Below, in pieces: positions 31,554 to 40,200 of a stretch of 64,000 bases of DNA (positions are counted from its first letter, which is position 1; every line of letters begins with the position of its first letter). The notes below the pieces were generated by a model that was not told where the DNA came from, searched no databases, and saw nothing but the letters and a program-made list of their open reading frames with translations. The translations under genes were made by a program, and so were the position numbers. Origin of the DNA: DASYQD01 sp036005845 (GTDB lineage Bacteria; Acidobacteriota; Thermoanaerobaculia; Multivoradales; JAIOJS01); the NCBI GenBank assembly GCA_036005845.1, contig DASYQD010000150.1, positions 1 to 64,000 on the forward strand, written 5' to 3'.

Positions 31554-32390
31554 ATGCCAGAGCGCCGCCGCAACCGCCGCTGGCCCCGCCAGCTCGAAGT
31601 GCGCTTCTGGAAGCAGGGCGAGGAGGGACAGGGCAGCCGCGCCATCTCCACCAACATCTCGCGCACCGGCATCTTCGTGCGCACGCAGATGGTGCTGCCG
31701 AGCGGCACCCGCATGCGGCTGGCGGTGGGCCACGGCGGCCGCAGCTTCACCGTCGAAGGCGTGGTGATGCGCGCGCTGCGCTCGCCGGCGCACCTGCAGT
31801 CGGTGATGCCGTCGGGCATGGGTGTGCGCTTCGTGACCGCCGAGGAGTTGCTCGAGGAGCTGCTGCCCTCGATCGACTTCCAGGCCGAGGAGCGGATCCC
31901 GGGCGGCATCGGCGCGCCGACGTCGTCGGTCGTCATCGACACAGGGGCCAGCGAGGCGCCGCGGCCACCGTCAGGCGCCTTTCCCACCGCCGGCGCCGCG
32001 GCCACGCCACCGCCGCGCACTGCCGCTGCCGCGCCGCCACGACCGTCGGTCGCCGCGACGGCGGCCGCCGGCCGCGAGACGATCGAGCCGACCGCGCTCT
32101 TCCCGCTACGCTTCCGCGATCCCGACCAGTTCCGTCGTGTCTTCGACCGCGACGTGAAGACGGGCGGCCTCTTCATCCACACCAGCAAGCCGCCGTCGCT
32201 CGACGCGGTGATCTTGGTGGAAGTGGGCGTCGAGGGGCTCGCAGTACCGCCGGTGCGCCTGCAGGCGCGCGTGGTGCACCGCATGGAGTCGCCGCCGGAC
32301 TCGCCTCCCGGCAACCTGCTCGCCGGCATGGGCGTGCAGTTCCTCGACGTCGCGCGCGCGGTGGAGCAGCTCCGCTCGCTGCTGCGCTGA
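31554..32390 (+). CDS. Protein with two PilZ-like domains
   Basis: A 278-residue cytoplasmic protein. The N-terminal domain (about 1-100) begins with a basic RRRNRRWPR stretch and has NISRTGIFV, together the RxxxR and (D/N)xSxxG elements of c-di-GMP-binding PilZ domains. A Pro/Ala linker (about 130-175) leads to a second PilZ-like domain (about 180-278) with DVKTGGLFIHT, in which the signature is degenerate. It may read the c-di-GMP level set by enzymes such as the EAL protein in this window. No partner gene is fused or overlapping. Confidence 0.78.
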   Translation: MPERRRNRRWPRQLEVRFWKQGEEGQGSRAISTNISRTGIFVRTQMVLPSGTRMRLAVGHGGRSFTVEGVVMRALRSPAHLQSVMPSGMGVRFVTAEELLEELLPSIDFQAEERIPGGIGAPTSSVVIDTGASEAPRPPSGAFPTAGAAATPPPRTAAAAPPRPSVAATAAAGRETIEPTALFPLRFRDPDQFRRVFDRDVKTGGLFIHTSKPPSLDAVILVEVGVEGLAVPPVRLQARVVHRMESPPDSPPGNLLAGMGVQFLDVARAVEQLRSLLR

Positions 32391-32616
32391 GGCGAGCTGT
32401 CCCTGCGGCGGCGCGGCGCCGTCCTCTGCAGATGGCAAACAGCGCGCCCGCGGCGTCGCCGCCGCGCCGCTCCTAAGCCACTGCGGCGCTTATAGATACC
32501 GCTGCTGTCGCCGCCGTGGCACTGCCGTTGCTCTCGCGCGTCGCAGCGGACCGTTCGCCCGCGCGAACACAACCACAGGACATGACCCCTCGACACCGAA
32601 GGGAGAGGAGACGGCG

Positions 32617-33360
32617 ATGAAGCGATCGTGGTGGGTGGGTGCAGCTTTGCTGGTTCTTCTGGCCGCCGCCGCGCTGCCGGCGGAGGCGCAGCGCTACGGC
32701 CGCCGCGGGCGCGGCTACGACCGCGGCTACGAGCACTACGGCAACGAGCAGTCGGTGCGCCTGCGCCTCGGGCTGTTCACTCCGGACGGCGACTCCAACT
32801 TCTTCGACGACAACGCGACCGACTTCACCGGCGACGTCAAGGACTTCGAAGACGTCGACGGCGGCATCGACTACGTGATCGGCCTGCAGCGCAACTTCGG
32901 TCTCATGCTCTCCGCCGACTACTTCGAGGGGCAGCAGGACCAGTCGTACCGCAACTTCACCGACAACCGCGGCAACCGCATCAGCCACACGACGACGCTC
33001 GAGATCACGCCGGTCACCGTCGGGCTGGTGGTGAAGCTGGCTCCCGAGCAGGCGCCGGTGGTGCCCTACGTCGGGGGCGGCGGCGGCATCTACGCCTGGC
33101 GCTACCGCGAATCGGGCGACTTCATCGACTTCAACGGCGCGACGTTGCCGGTCTTCACCGACACGCTCGAGGACACCGGCGCCGCGCTCGGCTACTACGT
33201 GCTGGCGGGGCTCGAGGTGCCGATCTCGCCCTACTTCTCGTTCTTCGCCGAGGGGCGCTGGGACAAGGCCGACGACGAGCTGGGCGGCGACTTCGACGGT
33301 CTCGGCAAGCTCGACCTGTCGGGGCGGCGCGTGATGGGCGGTTTGGCTTGGCGTTTCTGA
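32617..33360 (+). CDS. Outer-membrane beta-barrel protein
   Basis: A 247-residue protein with a signal peptide (1-24, ending AEA), a short Arg/Tyr/Gly-rich mature N-terminus and then alternating amphipathic strands ending in a Phe (GGLAWRF), the mark of an outer-membrane barrel. Size and Gly/aromatic pattern fit the OmpA/OmpW-type eight-stranded 'outer membrane beta-barrel' group. The function is probably structural or small-solute related. GGGAGAGGAG precedes the ATG. The 226-nt region ahead shows no other gene; a clear promoter was not found. Confidence 0.82.
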   Translation: MKRSWWVGAALLVLLAAAALPAEAQRYGRRGRGYDRGYEHYGNEQSVRLRLGLFTPDGDSNFFDDNATDFTGDVKDFEDVDGGIDYVIGLQRNFGLMLSADYFEGQQDQSYRNFTDNRGNRISHTTTLEITPVTVGLVVKLAPEQAPVVPYVGGGGGIYAWRYRESGDFIDFNGATLPVFTDTLEDTGAALGYYVLAGLEVPISPYFSFFAEGRWDKADDELGGDFDGLGKLDLSGRRVMGGLAWRF

Positions 33361-33398
33361 GCCGCTTGCCCTGAGCGGGCTGGCATCAACCCGGGTGT

Positions 33399-33404
33399 TA
33401 CACT
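33399..33404 (+). promoter_or_regulatory. -10 box (TACACT) of the bacilliredoxin gene
   Basis: It lies 47 nt before the ATG, with a good AGGAGG ribosome site (33441-33446) in between. No clear -35 box. Confidence 0.45.
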
Positions 33405-33451
33405 GCCTCCTGGCCGCCGCGCGCTGATCGCGTGGCGCCAGGAGGTTTCCC

Positions 33452-33892
33452 ATGCCCTACTCGAACATGCTCGTCAAGCCGATGCGCGAGGAGCTCTCCT
33501 CCGCCGGCGTCGAAGAGCTGCTGACTCCCGCCGACGTCGACCGCTGGATGGGCCAGCGCGAAGGCACGGCGCTGTTGATCGTCAACTCGGTGTGCGGCTG
33601 CGCCGCGGGCGCCGCGCGGCCGGGAATCCGCGCCGCCCTGCAGGGCCCGGCGCGCCCGGACCGCATCGCCAGCGTCTTCGCCGGCCAGGACCTGGAGGCC
33701 ACCGCCAAGGCGCGCGCCTACTTCGCCGACATCCCACCCAGCAGCCCGTCGATGGCGCTCTACAAAGACGGCGAGCTCGTCTACTTCGTGCCGCGCCACC
33801 GCATCGAGGGGCGCATGGCCGAAGAGGTCGCCGGCGACCTGACGCAGGCCTTCGAGCGCTGGTGCGTCGCCGAGACCGCTGCCTCGCGGTAG
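33452..33892 (+). CDS. BrxA/BrxB-family bacilliredoxin
   Basis: A 146-residue thioredoxin-like protein of the YphP/YqiW (DUF1094) family. The N-terminus MPYSNMLVKPMREEL and the active site NSVCGCAAG (C-x-C motif) are diagnostic. In Firmicutes these proteins remove bacillithiol from oxidised proteins; in other phyla the thiol partner may differ. The start has a strong AGGAGG site. A small gene of unknown role follows after 13 nt and pruA soon after, so the three may form an operon. Confidence 0.93.
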   Translation: MPYSNMLVKPMREELSSAGVEELLTPADVDRWMGQREGTALLIVNSVCGCAAGAARPGIRAALQGPARPDRIASVFAGQDLEATAKARAYFADIPPSSPSMALYKDGELVYFVPRHRIEGRMAEEVAGDLTQAFERWCVAETAASR

Positions 33893-33905
33893 TCGCGGCT
33901 GGCGA

Positions 33906-34181
33906 GTGGGCACCTTCCACAACGACAAGGGCGAGCTCCACGGCATCACCGTGGTGGTGGACACCGACGGACCCGAAGTGTTCGTCGGCCGCTGTCACGA
34001 GGTGACGCCGCAGGGCGTCGTGCTGCTCGACGTCGACGTACACAGCGCCGGCGACGGCGCGCCGAGCAAGGACGAGTGGGTGAAGCGCGCGGCACGTTTC
34101 GGCGTCTGGGGCAAGCACCGGCACCTCGTCGTGCCGCGCGAGCGGGTCGCCTCGATTCGACGCCTCGGTGACGTGGAGTAA
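33906..34181 (+). CDS. Small protein of unknown function
   Basis: A 91-residue protein with a GTG start, not recognised. It is rich in beta strand: GITVVVDTDGPEVFVGRC and GVVLLDVDVH, then a polar turn and HLVVPRERVASIRRLG. This pattern suggests a small beta-barrel or SH3-like fold. No cysteine pair or membrane helix. It lies between the bacilliredoxin gene and pruA, 6 nt before the latter, and is probably co-transcribed. Confidence 0.6.
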   Translation: MGTFHNDKGELHGITVVVDTDGPEVFVGRCHEVTPQGVVLLDVDVHSAGDGAPSKDEWVKRAARFGVWGKHRHLVVPRERVASIRRLGDVE

Positions 34182-34187
34182 GTCCGC

Positions 34188-35816
<1,629 letters not shown>

Positions 35817-35909
35817 CCCGGAGGCATGGCCGACGAGGCGCACGGGCGGCCGTAAGCACCGCGCGCCGAGAGCGACTCGACGCAGGGCGCGGCGACGAGC
35901 GCCAGCGCG

Positions 35910-36722
35910 CTACAGGACCGTGAGCACGCGAGTGCCGCTGTTCCAGCGCGTCTTGCGCCCGAGCGCCGTGGCCACCGCCATGACGTCGACCCAGTCCGTC
36001 GCATCGAGAGTGTCGATCGCGACCGGGTTGCCATTGGCGAGCAGCAGCGAGCTGGCACCGGCGGCCGGAGCGGCGAGCCCGAGCTTCGCCGCCACCGCGC
36101 CGGCCGGCGCGTAGACGCCTTCGTTGACGAGCCGCGCGTCTCCGATCTTCTTGCCTTCGAAGACGACGCTGGCGAGCACCGGCGCCTCGACCGCCTCGCT
36201 CGCGGCCTGCAGCCGCGCCTGCACCAGCGTGCGGAAGTAGGTGCCCACCTGGGTGATGCTCCACGACGGCTGCCAGGGCAGCACCATGGGGTCCCACTTG
36301 CCCTTTTGCGCGATGCTCAATTGAACCTGGACCTCGCCATGGCCGAGCACCGTTTGCGGCGTCACCGGCAGCGAGTAGGCGCGGCAGACCTCGGCGGCGA
36401 TGTCCGCAAGGCGCAGCCACTGCGATTCGAGCATGGGAAACGAGCCGGGGTGAAACGGGCTCTGAACCGCGTTGAACATGGCGCAGACGGCGATGCCGAT
36501 GGCGCCGGTGTTGGCGCCGAGCGTGTGCGCCGCGTAGATGCCGTCGTCGGTGCTGACGTTGTCGGCGATCGAATGGCGGCCGCGCACCACCTTGCCGTCG
36601 GCCTCGACGAGGAAGTGGTAGTGCTCCTTGTCGAGCGAGCTCGCCTTGTACGCGCCCGCCGTCCAGTGGCAGATGACGCGCCGCATCGAGCAGTTCGGCA
36701 ACCAGGCGGGATCGAGGATCAT
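35910..36722 (-). CDS. N-acetylmuramoyl-L-alanine amidase (Amidase_2) with copper-amine-oxidase-like C-terminal domain
   Basis: A 270-residue protein. The N-terminal Amidase_2 domain (about 10-165) has the VICHWTAG zinc His, HYHFLVEADGKVVRG, and a LGHGEVQ...KWDP end supplying the further His and Asp, the layout of peptidoglycan amidases and phage endolysins. The C-terminal part (about 190-270) resembles a stalk-type domain seen in surface proteins (VFEGKKI..DARLVNEGVYAPAG). No signal peptide is visible, so export would need a holin or another route, or it serves in recycling. ATG is preferred to a GTG 6 nt earlier because GGAGG sits 5 nt before it. Confidence 0.8.
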   Translation of the reverse strand: MILDPAWLPNCSMRRVICHWTAGAYKASSLDKEHYHFLVEADGKVVRGRHSIADNVSTDDGIYAAHTLGANTGAIGIAVCAMFNAVQSPFHPGSFPMLESQWLRLADIAAEVCRAYSLPVTPQTVLGHGEVQVQLSIAQKGKWDPMVLPWQPSWSITQVGTYFRTLVQARLQAASEAVEAPVLASVVFEGKKIGDARLVNEGVYAPAGAVAAKLGLAAPAAGASSLLLANGNPVAIDTLDATDWVDVMAVATALGRKTRWNSGTRVLTVL

Positions 36723-36807
36723 CGCCACCTCCGCGGTTGAGCATGAGCTCCACCTAAGAGACGGACGCGGCGCGCCGGTTTCCCCGACGTTCTGTCCGCG
36801 ACAGCGG

Positions 36808-37599
36808 CTACATCAACGACTTGACGTAACCACCGTCGACGGTGATGGCCTGGCCGGTGAGATACGACGCCGCCGGCGAGCAGAGGAAGGCGACCACTTC
36901 GGCGATCTCGTGCGGCTCGGCGAGGCGGCCGGCGGGCACCGCCGCCGCCCACTCGGCGAGCACCTCCTCGGCCTTGCGGCCGGTGCGCAGCGAGGCGGCC
37001 TGCGCCAACTCCTCCTGGCGATCGGTGCGGGTGTAGCCGGGCAGCACGCTGTTGACGGTGATGCCGTCGCGCGCCACTTCCTGCGACAGCGTCTTGAGAT
37101 AGCCGACGACCGCGGGCCGCAGCGTGTTGGAGAGCGCCAGGTTGGGGATCGGCTGCCGCGCCGACACCGAGTTGAGCGCCACGATGCGTCCCCAGCCGCG
37201 CTTGCGCATGCCGGGCAGCACCAGCGAGCAGAGCCGCGGCACGAAGAGCAGGCAGAGATTGATCGCCTCCTGCCAGTCCTGCTCCTCGAGATCGACGGCG
37301 CGCTTGCTCGGCGGGCCGCCGCCGTTGGCGACCAGCACGTCGACCGCGCCGACGGTGCCCTCGGCTTGCTGCACCAGCCGCTTCAATGACTCCGCCGAAC
37401 GCACGTCGACGACACATGCTTCCACCTGCGCGCCTTCGGCAGCCAGCTCGTTGTGGGCGCGCTCGAGCTTGGCCCCGCCGCGGCTGGCGATGACGATCTT
37501 GGCGCCGCGCTGCGCCAGCGCCCGCGCGGTGGCGAACCCCATACCGCTGCTGGCGCCGGTGAGCAGCGCCACCTTCCCCTCCAGGCTCCACTTGCTCAT
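36808..37599 (-). CDS. Short-chain dehydrogenase/reductase, atypical ketoacyl-reductase-like
   Basis: A 263-residue Rossmann-fold oxidoreductase. TGASSGMGFATARAL binds NAD(P), ANGGGPP replaces the usual NNAG, and LNSVSARQ carries the catalytic Ser. The YxxxK pair expected next is missing: the segment reads LALSNTLRPAVVG. This matches the atypical BKR-like SDR group, for which activity is uncertain. The ATG is supported by a TAGGAT box 8 nt upstream, which excludes an earlier in-frame ATG. Neighbouring fatty-acid oxidation genes suggest acyl-CoA or acyl-ACP metabolism. Confidence 0.85.
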   Translation of the reverse strand: MSKWSLEGKVALLTGASSGMGFATARALAQRGAKIVIASRGGAKLERAHNELAAEGAQVEACVVDVRSAESLKRLVQQAEGTVGAVDVLVANGGGPPSKRAVDLEEQDWQEAINLCLLFVPRLCSLVLPGMRKRGWGRIVALNSVSARQPIPNLALSNTLRPAVVGYLKTLSQEVARDGITVNSVLPGYTRTDRQEELAQAASLRTGRKAEEVLAEWAAAVPAGRLAEPHEIAEVVAFLCSPAASYLTGQAITVDGGYVKSLM

Positions 37600-37607
37600 G
37601 GGCGCGA

Positions 37608-37613
37608 ATCCTA
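37608..37613 (-). promoter_or_regulatory. -10 box (TAGGAT) before the SDR gene
   Basis: It ends 8 nt before the ATG; no Shine-Dalgarno sequence is present. Confidence 0.45.
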
Positions 37614-37662
37614 GCCCGACTGGCGATGCGTGTCGCAAGCGCGCCGGGCACGCGCAACGCGA

Positions 37663-38538
37663 TCAGCCGATGCGGTTGCCTTCCTCGTCGTAGACGTACA
37701 CGCCCTTGCCGCTCTTCCTCCCCAGCCGCCCCGCCTTGACGTACTGCGCGAGCAGGTTGGCCGGCCGGTAGGTCTCGCCGAGCGTCGCATGCAGGTGTTG
37801 CAGGATCGAATAGCGGACGTCGAGCCCCACGAGATCGACCATCTCGAATGGTCCCATCGGGTGGTTGAGCCCGAGCTTGAGCGCCTTGTCGATGTCCTCC
37901 GCCGAGGCGACGCCGGTCTCCAGCATGCGGAAGGCCTCGTTGCCGATCAGCGCGTTGATGCGCGAGGTGACGAAGCCTGGCGCCTCGCGCACGACCACGA
38001 CCTCCTTGCCCATGCGCGCCGCCACCTCGGCCATCGCGGCCAGCGTCGCCTCGCTGGTCTCCAGGCCGCGCACCAGCTCGACGAGCTTCATCAGGTGCAC
38101 GGGGTTGAAGAAGTGCATGCCGGCGAAGCGGTCGGCGCGGCCCGAGGCGGCGGCGATCTCGGTGATCGAGAGGCCCGAGGTGTTGGAGGCGAACAGCGTC
38201 TCGGCCGGACAGGCCTTCGCCACGGCCGCGAAGGTCTCCACTTTGAGCGGCATCTGCTCGGGCACCGCCTCGATGACGAGGTCGGCGTCGGCGACCGCTG
38301 TGCCCAGATCGTTCTCGAACGCGAGCCGCCCGCGCGCCGCTTCGGCGTCGGCGGCCGCCACCTTCCCCAGCTTGACGCCCTTCTCGAGGTTGCGCTCGAC
38401 GTTCTGCCGCGCCTTGTCGAGCATGCCGGCGGCGACGTCGAACAAGTGGGTCGCGTAGCCGCCCTGCGCCGCCACCTGGGCGATGCCCCGCCCCATGGTG
38501 CCCGCGCCGAGCACCGCTATGGTCGAGATCGATTTCAT
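37663..38538 (-). CDS. 3-hydroxyacyl-CoA (3-hydroxybutyryl-CoA) dehydrogenase
   Basis: A 291-residue NAD-dependent enzyme oxidising (S)-3-hydroxyacyl-CoA to the 3-ketoacyl-CoA, or the reverse. It has VLGAGTMGRGIAQ (NAD binding), ASNTSGLSITEIA, GMHFFNPVHLMKLVE with the catalytic His, and a C-terminal NHPMGPFEMVDLVGLD dimer domain ending in GRKSGKGVYVY. It is full length for Hbd/PaaH-type single-domain proteins. A GGGAA site precedes the ATG. It lies 9 nt behind the ferritin-like gene, in one operon. Confidence 0.95.
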   Translation of the reverse strand: MKSISTIAVLGAGTMGRGIAQVAAQGGYATHLFDVAAGMLDKARQNVERNLEKGVKLGKVAAADAEAARGRLAFENDLGTAVADADLVIEAVPEQMPLKVETFAAVAKACPAETLFASNTSGLSITEIAAASGRADRFAGMHFFNPVHLMKLVELVRGLETSEATLAAMAEVAARMGKEVVVVREAPGFVTSRINALIGNEAFRMLETGVASAEDIDKALKLGLNHPMGPFEMVDLVGLDVRYSILQHLHATLGETYRPANLLAQYVKAGRLGRKSGKGVYVYDEEGNRIG

Positions 38539-38547
38539 GGGTTCCCT

Positions 38548-39207
38548 CTAAGACACCGGGATCGGGTGCATCCCGGTCGATTTTTCAGCCAGCGTGCGCA
38601 GCTCGTCGGCGATGGCGAGCGTGTTGCGCGCCGCCGCTGCCGCGAGCTCCTGCAACTCCTCCGTGGTGCACAGCTTCTCGAGGATGCCGCGCGCCAGCTC
38701 GTGGTGCTTGACCTCCTCGGGCTGGATGACGTCGCGGTAGAGGCGCGCCGTGTTCGCGTCGCCCGCCGCGTCGCAAAGCGCGATGAACTGCGCGTTGCGC
38801 ACCTTGGCGATCGCTTCGCGCGCGAAGGGGCCGGCCGACACCCGCTCGACGGTCGAGCGCAGGCCGCGCAGGTACTGGTAGAGCGGGCTGTAGCCCTCGG
38901 CCAGCGGCTCGAACCTGCCGAGGTCCTCGCCCAGCTCGCCGAGGCGACCGCAGATGAGCGCGTAGTGCTTCATCTCGTCGCCGCACTGCTCGGCGAGCAG
39001 CAGCTTGACGTCGATCTCCGGCGTGGTCGGCATCCACAAGCCGGCCAGCTCGCTCGCTTCGAGCTCGCTCTTCAAGGCCAGCCGCAGCAGCGTGCGCACC
39101 TCGACCTGCCCTTGTGACTCCGCCTCGAGCGTCTCCTGCTCGCCGAGGCGGGCGAAGAGCGCCTCCATCTCGGCCACCAGCCCGGCGATGAACTCCCTGC
39201 CGTCCAT
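38548..39207 (-). CDS. Ferritin-like di-iron domain protein
   Basis: A 219-residue all-helical protein. Carboxylate/His motifs compatible with a four-helix di-iron centre are visible: ELEASELAG in the first pair, EQCGDEMKHYA (E-x-x-H) and PEEVKHHELARGIL (E-E-x-x-H) in the second. It may be a di-iron oxidase/hydroxylase or an iron-handling protein; the substrate is not indicated. It is the first gene of the operon with the 3-hydroxyacyl-CoA dehydrogenase. GGAGGGG precedes the ATG by 3 nt. Divergent from the following gene. Confidence 0.65.
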   Translation of the reverse strand: MDGREFIAGLVAEMEALFARLGEQETLEAESQGQVEVRTLLRLALKSELEASELAGLWMPTTPEIDVKLLLAEQCGDEMKHYALICGRLGELGEDLGRFEPLAEGYSPLYQYLRGLRSTVERVSAGPFAREAIAKVRNAQFIALCDAAGDANTARLYRDVIQPEEVKHHELARGILEKLCTTEELQELAAAAARNTLAIADELRTLAEKSTGMHPIPVS

Positions 39208-39242
39208 GGTCCCCTCCGATCGCCCGCGATCGTACACCGCGG

Positions 39243-39248
39243 TATGCT
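39243..39248 (+). promoter_or_regulatory. -10 box (TATGCT) of a leaderless transcript
   Basis: It ends 9 nt before a GTG start without Shine-Dalgarno. Confidence 0.45.
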
Positions 39249-39257
39249 GCTCCCACC

Positions 39258-40142
39258 GTGCGGCAGCGCTCCTGGTGGGTGGCGGCGACGATGGCGAGCT
39301 TCGCGCTCGCGGCGGTGGCGGTGCCGCTCCTCGCGCGCGCACCGGCGGCGGGCGATGACGCCACCTCGGTGGTGACCCCCGCCCTCCCCGAGCAGCTCCT
39401 CGCCCAGCTTCTGCTGCTCTCCGACGACGCCTGCGAGGTGCTCTACGTGCCGGGCACGCTCGACCGCGCCGCGCACGTCGAGCTCTGGCTGCGTAGCCTG
39501 GCCGTCGGTGCCGCGCGCCGCACGCGGCACCCGGCGCGCGTCGTCGGCGTCGTGCTCGGCCGCGACGAATGGCAGCAGGCGCGGCTGCCTTGTCCTTACG
39601 GAGTGCCCTGCCGCGCCGGCGTGCGGGTGGTGGCGCTGCCGGCGGCCGGCGACTCCGGCACGGTGACGCTCTGGCAGCAGCTCATCGGCACGCTGCCGCA
39701 GCTCGGCGGCACGCCGCTGATGGGCACCGCCGACGAGGCGGCGAGCCTGGCGCCGGCGGATGCGTACGCGAGCCTCGTGGCGTCGCGCGACCTCGTCACC
39801 GCCGCGGGCTTCGCTGGCGACGAGCCGTGGATCGTCGACGTGCTGGCGCATGCGGTCAGCCTCGACGGGGCGCGGCTGGCGCGCTCGGGGCGCGAGGCGG
39901 ACCTCGACGGTTTCTGGGGCGGAGTGCGGCGCCGCTACGGACCGCAGGGCATCGCGCCCGCCGACGCGCTGGCGGCAGAGCTGCGCCAGCAGGCGAAGCT
40001 CTACTTCGCCGCCGAGACGCTGCTGGGCGCCGAGGGCAAAGTGCCGGTGCGCGCGCTGCACAAGCTGCAGGACAAGGGCGGCGGGCGCCTGCGCGCGGCC
40101 GACCTGCGTGCCGCCTGGCCGAACGCGCTCGGCGGATTGTAG
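39258..40142 (+). CDS. Exported protein of unknown function
   Basis: A 294-residue protein. The N-terminus is basic and then hydrophobic (RQRSWWVAATMASFALAAVA), a signal peptide or anchor. The mature part has an alpha/beta look (VVGVVLGRDEWQQ, two cysteines in LPCPYGVPC, GVRVVALPA) and helical segments including a VLAHAVSL helix, with no full HExxH, so a protease assignment is not justified. The last third contains a charged DKGGGRLRAADL tail. The GTG start follows a -10 box by 9 nt. It may share transcription with the fadJ-like gene 58 nt downstream, which has its own ribosome site. Confidence 0.6.
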   Translation: MRQRSWWVAATMASFALAAVAVPLLARAPAAGDDATSVVTPALPEQLLAQLLLLSDDACEVLYVPGTLDRAAHVELWLRSLAVGAARRTRHPARVVGVVLGRDEWQQARLPCPYGVPCRAGVRVVALPAAGDSGTVTLWQQLIGTLPQLGGTPLMGTADEAASLAPADAYASLVASRDLVTAAGFAGDEPWIVDVLAHAVSLDGARLARSGREADLDGFWGGVRRRYGPQGIAPADALAAELRQQAKLYFAAETLLGAEGKVPVRALHKLQDKGGGRLRAADLRAAWPNALGGL

Positions 40143-40200
40143 CCACGCTTCCGGCGCGCCTCGCGCCAGTGAGTAAGATCGCCGGCGGAGGTGCCGAGCG

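Noticed and set aside
39218..39231. Palindrome GATCGC-CC-GCGATC as operator between divergent genes
   Set aside because: Six-bp arms of this composition are expected by chance in this GC content and there is no second copy.
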